From: Takakia lepidozioides
Lineage: Eukaryota; Streptophyta; Takakiopsida; Takakiales; Takakiaceae
Assembly (NCBI GenBank): GCA_030704615.1
Contig: CM060732.1
Location: 75,003,053-75,063,052 of the forward strand
Length of the DNA: 60,000 nt
Reading direction: 5' to 3'
In this document: in pieces, positions 53,201 through 60,000 of the stretch
Layout of the letters: each line of letters begins with the position of its first letter
Position numbering within the stretch: position 1 is the stretch's first letter
Program-made: the position numbers and the translations under genes
The notes under the pieces: generated by a model
Database searches by the model: none
What the model was told of the DNA's origin: nothing
Seen by the model: only the letters and a program-made list of their open reading frames with translations

Positions 53201-56134
53201 GGCTTCATGATGATGTGTTTTTGTAAGATCTCAAAAGCACCCTGCAGATCTTAGGATCCTAAGAACCAGGGAAAAACTGCACTGCTATTTTGCTGAAGTG
53301 GAAGGTCCCTATTGAAGGTGGTGGATTTGCCAAAAGGCCCCCACGACCCATGCAAGTTTTTTGATGTCTATTCGGAGGTCCAAATCCTGGAGCGCTTTCT
53401 TGGGGAGCCAAGAGTGTGCCAGATTCTGGACTATGGTGTGGAATCTGAGAGTTTTGTGCTGGTTCTTAAGCACTACAAGTGCAGCTTGCGCACCTGGCGT
53501 CAGCGGCACACTAGCCGATTTTTTGACCAAGACAGGGACAGTGCCTCGGAGAGCACGAGGATGGGTATGGTCAGCCGATCATTCCGTGATAGGCTTCCAC
53601 TCTATCTGGAGGTGTATGCTGCCGTACTTCAAGCGGTAATCATTCTATGTACCCAGTTTCTGTACACCACTAGATCTGGAACCAGGATAGTTTGTTACTA
53701 AAAGTAACGAAAAGGTATCTTACACTTAAGGGGATCATATGGCAAATAGTTCCCGAGGAAAACTGTGAAGGGCAGCGACCATTGATCGCAAACTTGATCC
53801 TCTGTGTTAAACCAATGCTTGCTGTGGTTTTTGCACAGTTGTATTTTGCAGCACAGAAGTTACAGGGTGCTTGCAGGTAGGCCATTCTTCCTGCTCTTAT
53901 TCTGTTTAGGAGCCTCCCTTGCCCCAGTCACATCTGGACTTGATCTATCTGTCATCTTCTTGCACCTAATATCCATAATATTTTGGTCTCCCATGCAACG
54001 AAGACTCTGTTTGCTCTTTCAGTACAACCACCAAGGCAACATTGCTCAAACACCTTGCTAAACGGTCTCTGAACGACAAAGACATTATGGTGAGTTGGAT
54101 GTTCAAGTCACTACGTTGCCCCAAAATATATTCGCTGGTGGACCATCCAAAGATGTGGAACCAACAATAAAAAGTGGAGCATATTGTCGTTTTAAATTTG
54201 ACCGGAAACAGACTTGTAATGGTCACATTGGCGTTGAGCAAAAGCTATGGGCTGACTTCTTTTTTACGTCAGGTGAAGGCTCTCGAAATACAGAATGTGG
54301 TGCACTATGATCTGAAGTGTGACAACATCCTGCTGGACCCTCTATCTGACATGGTATCTGAAGAAGAGTTTTGGGATCCACAGTGGCCCCCATTAGACAG
54401 TACACGTGCAATTCCATTTCGCGTTTGCATTGCTGACTTTGGTCAAAGCAAGGTCAGTTGTGCTTCGGTTCTAAATATGTTTCTTGACAAAGAACTAGGT
54501 ACATTGCCGTCTTTATGAGGGAGAAAGATTTTCTGTCTGGGTTTGAGTCAAGGGAAGAAGAAAACTGTTAGATACTCACAGAGCGTGCTCTTCTTGTAAT
54601 CTCCTATGAAGACTGCTATTTCTATGTGGGTCCTCGCCTGTAGGGGTTTCTCTTTGTGTGCAAAACACGAAGAAATTGAGGTCAGTTCTTTTGTTCATAC
54701 TTTTCTGATGGGGTCCATTGCCTTTTCCTCACAACAATGTAAGACATTTACTACGCCCACTAGAATCTGCTGATGGACCTAATGCGGTTTCACTAGAAGG
54801 GTGGGACACTGCACAGGAGGGCTTGAATACATGAGGCTCTTGATGCCTGAAAGATGGTATGAATTGTTTTCGAGGGAGTGCTTTGGTATGGAGGGTTTCT
54901 CATCACTTTCGTTGGGGTCTTGTCCCTTTTCTCTTAAGAAAAGAAGGAATCAAGTATGTTACGTTTGATCTGAAGCCCCTTCTGCTTGAAAAGAGAGAGG
55001 GAATGGAGGGTGGGGAAGGAGGGCATGCAAATGACAGACCTGCAGAAACATCGAGAGTAACAGGGGGGCTGCAAGAATGTTCAGATCGTGCTGGTCCTTG
55101 GCAGTCTGAAATGGTCCAGCTGGAAGGCTAAGCATGTGGGTCAGACACTTGAAGTTTCAGAAGGACCCCACAGTTTTGGGTTCTTTAGTGCAGGATGGAT
55201 CATCTGCACATCTCATATCAGGTACTTTAGATTAATGAATATGAAGTTGCTGCTCGATTGTGTGCTTCCAGACCTCTATGTGTGAGGGTGGGGAATGCAC
55301 TGTACGCAACCGAGGGACTGAGTGTGTGAAAAGTCCGGAGATGTTGAAGCTGCTAAGCAGCAGCACCAAGTGTAAGGCAGTGCCAAGCAACAGTTTAATT
55401 GTGGATGAAAAGGTGTGTGTGGGCAAGGCTGGGGACGTGTGGGGCCTCGGCTGCCTGTTGTATGAGCTTCTGACAGGCGAGTATCTCTTGTATGACGAGG
55501 ACTGGCTTCGCTTCTTTGTCCGTGTCACGCTGCCTTCAGAGGTACATTGGTTGCTTTCACCATCTGTAATTTTGTGTCTATTTCCTTAAAGGATCAAAGA
55601 AAGAAAGATTACAGGTTATCATATACTATCCTTCAATTTAATTTATTTGCAGATTAGGCCCTGCAGTTTATCCTCAAATCTTTGATGGGTCAAGAAGTGG
55701 TCATCAAGTGAATTGTTGTGGATTACAAGAAGACATTGTTTAATCTGGGTTCTGATGCACAGGAGCTCATTCCCAGTGAGAAAGCAGCTAAAGTTGACCA
55801 TTTTGGTCCTATTATGGACTTATTGCGATTTGTGCTTGTCCGTGACCCTCTCCAACGCCCCACTTTGGATGATCTAGTGGAGCGTCTGGACCAGCTTCAG
55901 GCCAAGCTGAAAGGGGGAGCCTATATGGCAGAGGCCTGCCATAGGGAAACCACAGGCAATGTCTTTGATGAAGTCATGGAGATCCAAGGAGTGTCTGCTG
56001 GACGAAATGAGAATTCTGAGCAAGTTTTCTTGACCGAGAAGTCCCAGGGAGCAAAGAGCCCACAAGTTTTGGGCCTATGGTGGCTGTGGGCCACATATTG
56101 CCTCTGCTGTAAAGGCAGTTGCCAAAAAGAGTGA
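44270..56134 (+). CDS. Large multi-exon protein with C-terminal protein kinase domain
   Basis: Probable exon 1 is 44,270 (first in-frame ATG, MACPNLTERD) to 45,061 with donor CAG|GTCAGT. Next is a huge open stretch, 45,298-51,606 (2,102 codons); its true ends are probably about 45,305 or 45,463 and about 51,470. Kinase exons then follow: about 52,650-52,773, 53,030-53,095, 53,318-53,635, 54,273-54,452, 55,272-55,541 and 55,763-56,134. The kinase has a glycine loop (IAQGAFAQVYTATHE), a Lys in GVVLKVVDLP, the catalytic loop VVHYDLKCDNILL (HYD for HRD), ADFGQSK, SPEM and GKAGDVWGLGCLLYELLTGE, so an active Ser/Thr-type kinase is likely. The N-terminal 2,000 residues have long helical and low-complexity parts and no domain I recognise. 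The substrate is unknown. Confidence 0.75.
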
Positions 56135-57894
56135 GGTCATTCCATGTGAAACAAATCCCAGCCAACATGAATTCTCACCTACAGCTAGTGCTCGAATGCA
56201 CATTGACACAGTGCAACATTGCATTGGGTCACTCATTCAAACTCAATTGCCAAGGAGCCAGAGTTCTTTTTTCTCTCCTGTTCCTCAAGAACGTCCTGCT
56301 GCAAGATGAGTTCTTGATCAAACTGACGCCCCTATTGTAAGCACCTACAAAATTCCTTTTCTTCAAATCAGTGTTTTATTTGCCAATACTACACAATTCA
56401 ACCTGGATAAAATGTTAGTGCAAGAGAGAAAACAGGTACAAATATACCACTACAGAGGTTTAAAATTTGTAGGTTGTGAATCTGAGGGTTTAGAAATCAG
56501 CATTTGTGCACACTGAACTAAACTCCGATCACACAGCAAAACTACCAAAATCTAATAAGTTTTCCCTTCCCAAAAACAAAAACAAAAAGCCTGCCATGTT
56601 GGTAAAATAAGACCAAGTCCAAGAAGAAATATCAGTTGATGTACAAATCACATGGACCTATTTGGATGCAGTTGATAACAGTAACATTTAGGAAGGGCCA
56701 TCTAGCGAAGGAGGGAGTAGACATCATACAGACAACATATAATGGACAGACAACAGACAACATGTAACATGTTTCCAGACCTGTTTCCAGACCAGGTCGT
56801 GTTACAGACCCATCTTTCACACAACAAGACATACACAAGAAGTATTTCAGTATTCCAAACCTCACAGCTCCTTCAAAAGAGTCAAACATAGCTGGAGGGA
56901 AGTATGGGAGCATTACGGATTACAATATGTTAGAAGGCTGTATAGAGTCCCAACAGAAGCAATGTTCACCCTCTTTGTGTTTGTTAAGTAGCACAGGTTT
57001 TAGTTATCAGCCATCTGAGTTAGGCCTTCATGCACTGTTTGTGTATTTGTCCTAACATGATAGAACATGAAATGTAGCCATGTGCCGGAGGCTGCCGTTG
57101 CATACACTCCACCATAACAGCATCAAATGAGATTACACACTGGCTTACCACTTTGCATGAGGCCCCATAATGAACATTGGATATATATTTTTCACAGGGA
57201 ATTAGAAGCGACAGCCTGGCGGGGAGAGACTGGAGTTTGCACACTTCCAAAGGATGCCATGGCACACATGCCAGTTATATAGTGACCCAGGCCGGAGACC
57301 TACTACATACATACTCACAATCCACACATATCCATAAACTCCACTGCCTTTCCAGAAACACGACAGGGATGCTAGTAGGGTTGTCACAGTCCTTTCAAAG
57401 CTTCCTTAGCCGTGAAATGTCCTTTGTTAGCTGTCCTTTGTTAGCCTGCACAGTAGTGAGATATCTACGCAGACCTTATTAAACTTTCCACTTTCTTAAA
57501 TCTGTTATGTGACAATGTATCAATCCACATATCGATGATCCTTCTCCATGCCTAGTTTCATCTGTACACTTCCCCATAAAACTCACAATGACAAATTAGC
57601 TCAGGTCAAGACCTAGTAAAATGAGGCCCTAATGATGATGAAAGATTGACTGTGAACCCTCACAGAGTAAACTCATGCAATAAACTAATGTACAGTTCTC
57701 CAGGCGGTCAAAAATTCTAACATCATCTAGTAATATCCTTGTTTACAAAGGGAGCCAATCTGCCCATAAGAACCATCACCAGTAAGGTAAAGTGGTGCAA
57801 CCAATTACATTTAGCCTTCGCACTCGTTATTTGGGAAATACCAAAGAATGAATTCTGTGATGAATTTTTACTAGAAAACCTCAACGAGGCAAAC
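56135..57894. other. Convergent intergenic region
   Basis: It lies between the stop of the kinase gene and the stop of SECA1, which face each other, so both 3' UTRs lie here. No further gene is recognised; short frames have no family resemblance. Confidence 0.5.
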
Positions 57895-59868
57895 TTAAAG
57901 TCGACCTCCCCTCCTGCCTGTGGCCACATTCTCCTTTGGCTCACCATTAGTGATTGCAACAACTGTTCCATTCAGTCTGTTGTCAGCTTCAACTTTCCCT
58001 CTCACATTCCTAGTTGACGGCTCTTCTGTCTCCTTCGTTGGTCCATTGGCTTCTGGGGGCTTGGCGATCACTGGTTGAAACTGTTGCAGAGAAGTCCACA
58101 AACATTTTCATTAAGTTCTATCCAGGGGTTGTAGGTGATAGACTTTTGGTGTAAAGTGAAACATTCTATATGTACCGGGAAGCACAGTCAGACCTGACTA
58201 TGGGCTGCAACACCTTGAAACTTCGTTCCTTCTAGAAAGTTTTCAAAATAGAGGTCAGCGAGCTCAAGATATCCAGTTACAGAATGTGACAAAAGGATAT
58301 GATGGAGTTGCCTATTTTGATCAGAGGGGAATGAGATCTGGAAGACAGCATAACCTCACCTTAGTTATTTCTGCAATGGGAGTAGTCCCCGTTAGATATC
58401 AGACACAAAAAGAGAGGAAGTGAGGTAGGGACCTGGTAGACAGAGTAGATGACATTGCGGCGGATTTGTGCCATCATGTCCAGAAAAAGGTTGTAGCCCT
58501 CAAGCTTGTACTCAATCAAGGGGTCGCGCTGTGCATAGCCCCGCAGTCCAACTGCTTGTTGCACAAATTTCAGGGCTTGCAAATGCTCCTTCCAAAGGTT
58601 GTCTGTTTGGGTCAGCACAAAGTAGCGCTCTGCCTCTTGCATCAACCCTGGCGCCTTCTTCTCGACCTCCGCCTGGACAACATCCCACCACCCACATCCA
58701 GGACTTATCAGTTCAGAAATTCTTGATTGTGTGTCAACAAGCCAGTGCCAAGAATGGAACTCTAAAAATTCCAATGGAGAGTTAGAGCTTTGGAAACACC
58801 GAGTTAATGGTAGAAGCTGAAGTGAACATAAAGTTTTCAGACGGAATTGGAGTTGGTCTAATACAACCTGAAACAAGAAGAGCTTAGCTGCAGCCCTACA
58901 TACCTCGACAATGCATTCTTTGATGAGGGGATCCTGTCCCACAATTCATTTGAAATTCTAAAAGGCACATGAGCTTAATAAAAGTCCCATATAAATGGTG
59001 CACAAGTGGGCGGAGTACCTTTTTCTGCAAATAAGCTTCTCGACCTCGGAACCGAAGATACTCACGCAGGCTTTCGATGGTAGGACACTTTTCGGCGAGT
59101 AACTCTGGTGTCAAGTCTTCCAACAAATAACAGTACCTGCAGCACAGATTTGTAAATACAAAATACCTCCCCAGTTTTATGAATTCAAGGTCCACAAACA
59201 TGCCCCCACAATGCCTGGAGCGGGTAATGATTTGCCTTTGTAAACATAGTCTGGGAACTCTATATGCTTTCTTAACTTCAGGTCATCAAGCATCCAACAC
59301 AAGAGAGACAGAAGACAGACTCAGTAGACCTCTTTGTACCAGAAAGAGATGGTGTCATGCAATTGCAAGAGTAGGAGACTTACTGCTTTAACTTCGCACA
59401 CAGAGCTTCAAAGCTCCATTCCTCCTTTGGAAGAGTGGGATCGATGTTTGCCTGCATCAGTCCCCAATAAGAGTAACTCACAGGAAGTCTTATGTCTCAA
59501 TAACTGGAGTTAGCGAATACACCATAGAAGCCATTTACTCAGGGAGTACAGGAAGGAGAGCAATATAAGCATCGAGATCGTACTTCACCAACCCCTTAAG
59601 TGTAAAGCAGACTCACATCAAGAATGTCATTCATCGTCAACTCAGCATATTCCAGCATAAGTGGCTGTAAAGTCTTGGCCTCAAGTGCTCGTCGACGCTC
59701 AGTGTAAACACGGTCACGTTGGCTATTTAGCACTTCATCATACTCAAAGAGCTGTTTCCTTATGTCAAAAAAGTAACTTTCCACCTTCTTCTGGGCCTCA
59801 TCTAAAGACCGCGTCAGCATCTTGGACTCGATGGGTAGGTCCTCTATTCTGAAAGCCTTCATCAACGC
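57895..59868 (-). CDS. SECA1: Plastid protein translocase SecA1, 3' exons (runs off the window)
   Basis: ATPase motor that drives proteins through the thylakoid cpSecYE channel. Five 3' exons are clear on the minus strand: 59,868-59,617 ([20 protein letters not shown] ... [20 protein letters not shown]), 59,451-59,384, 59,136-59,019 ([16 protein letters not shown]), 58,673-58,433 ([50 protein letters not shown]) and 58,080-57,895. All have GT/AG borders and matching phases. They encode the helical scaffold and wing domains; the nucleotide-binding and preprotein-binding parts lie beyond the right edge. The sequence matches land-plant SECA1 rather than SECA2. The last exon is a variable hydrophilic tail ending GRRGGRL, without the zinc-binding C-terminus of bacterial SecA. 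Confidence 0.95.
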
Positions 59869-60000
59869 CTACAGCAATTCCAACTCAAGTTGTCAGTAAA
59901 ACTAAAAAAACTCCAGAATACTTCTACATAAGGAAACATTCGCTTCCTATCTCTGGGTCATATTAAATAACTCAATGGATGTGATCTGAAACATTTCACA

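Overview
The window is nuclear DNA of a photosynthetic eukaryote of the green lineage, most likely a charophyte (streptophyte) alga with a repeat-rich genome such as Chara. The evidence is: a HisH-HisF fusion with an N-terminal extension like a plastid transit peptide, split over 19 exons; the 3' exons of the plastid-type SecA1 motor; a relic of a plant DYW-type PPR gene; and a Ty3/gypsy retrotransposon carrying a DNMT3-like cytosine methyltransferase, a class previously reported from charophytes. The species is inferred, not proven.

Layout. 1-9.4 kb: a complete histidine-biosynthesis gene (HISN4), spliceable into an uninterrupted 594-codon frame. 9.4-16.7 kb: a 1.2 kb foldback element with very long inverted arms, a PEX10-like exon, a decayed PPR-DYW copy, a possible SINE, low-order repeats and a frame-broken F-box gene. 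16.75-28.56 kb: an 11.8 kb Ty3/gypsy element with near-identical LTR segments, a self-complementary primer site, a probable captured cDNA, a pre-gag ORF, gag, protease, cytosine methyltransferase, RT-RNase H, integrase and a PHD finger. 30.3-33.0 kb: 5' half of a Ty1/copia element. 33.1-35.8 kb: truncated minus-strand chromodomain Ty3 element, abutting a plus-strand gag fragment and a CpG-rich block with tandem repeats and palindromes. 37.2-38.5 kb: an unidentified minus-strand gene fragment. 38.5-42.6 kb: 5' half of a third Ty3 element (minus strand) with its own pre-gag ORF. 44.2-56.1 kb: a large multi-exon gene with an exon of about 6 kb and a C-terminal protein kinase domain. 57.9 kb to the right edge: 3' exons of SECA1 on the minus strand.

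Most remarkable is the 16.75-28.56 kb element. One retrotransposon encodes a DNA-methylation writer between protease and RT and a histone-reader-type zinc finger after the integrase. The sequence just inside its 5' LTR is a perfect 14-nt complement of the LTR, which predicts Tf1-like self-priming instead of tRNA priming. Its ends are arranged as expected if a two-LTR circle had been opened at a palindrome inside one LTR and then inserted. Methyltransferase-bearing retrotransposons have precedent; the combination with a PHD finger, self-priming and circle-like ends is what deserves follow-up. The copy is degraded by several in-frame stops, mostly TAG, and by frameshifts, although the methyltransferase frame itself is open.
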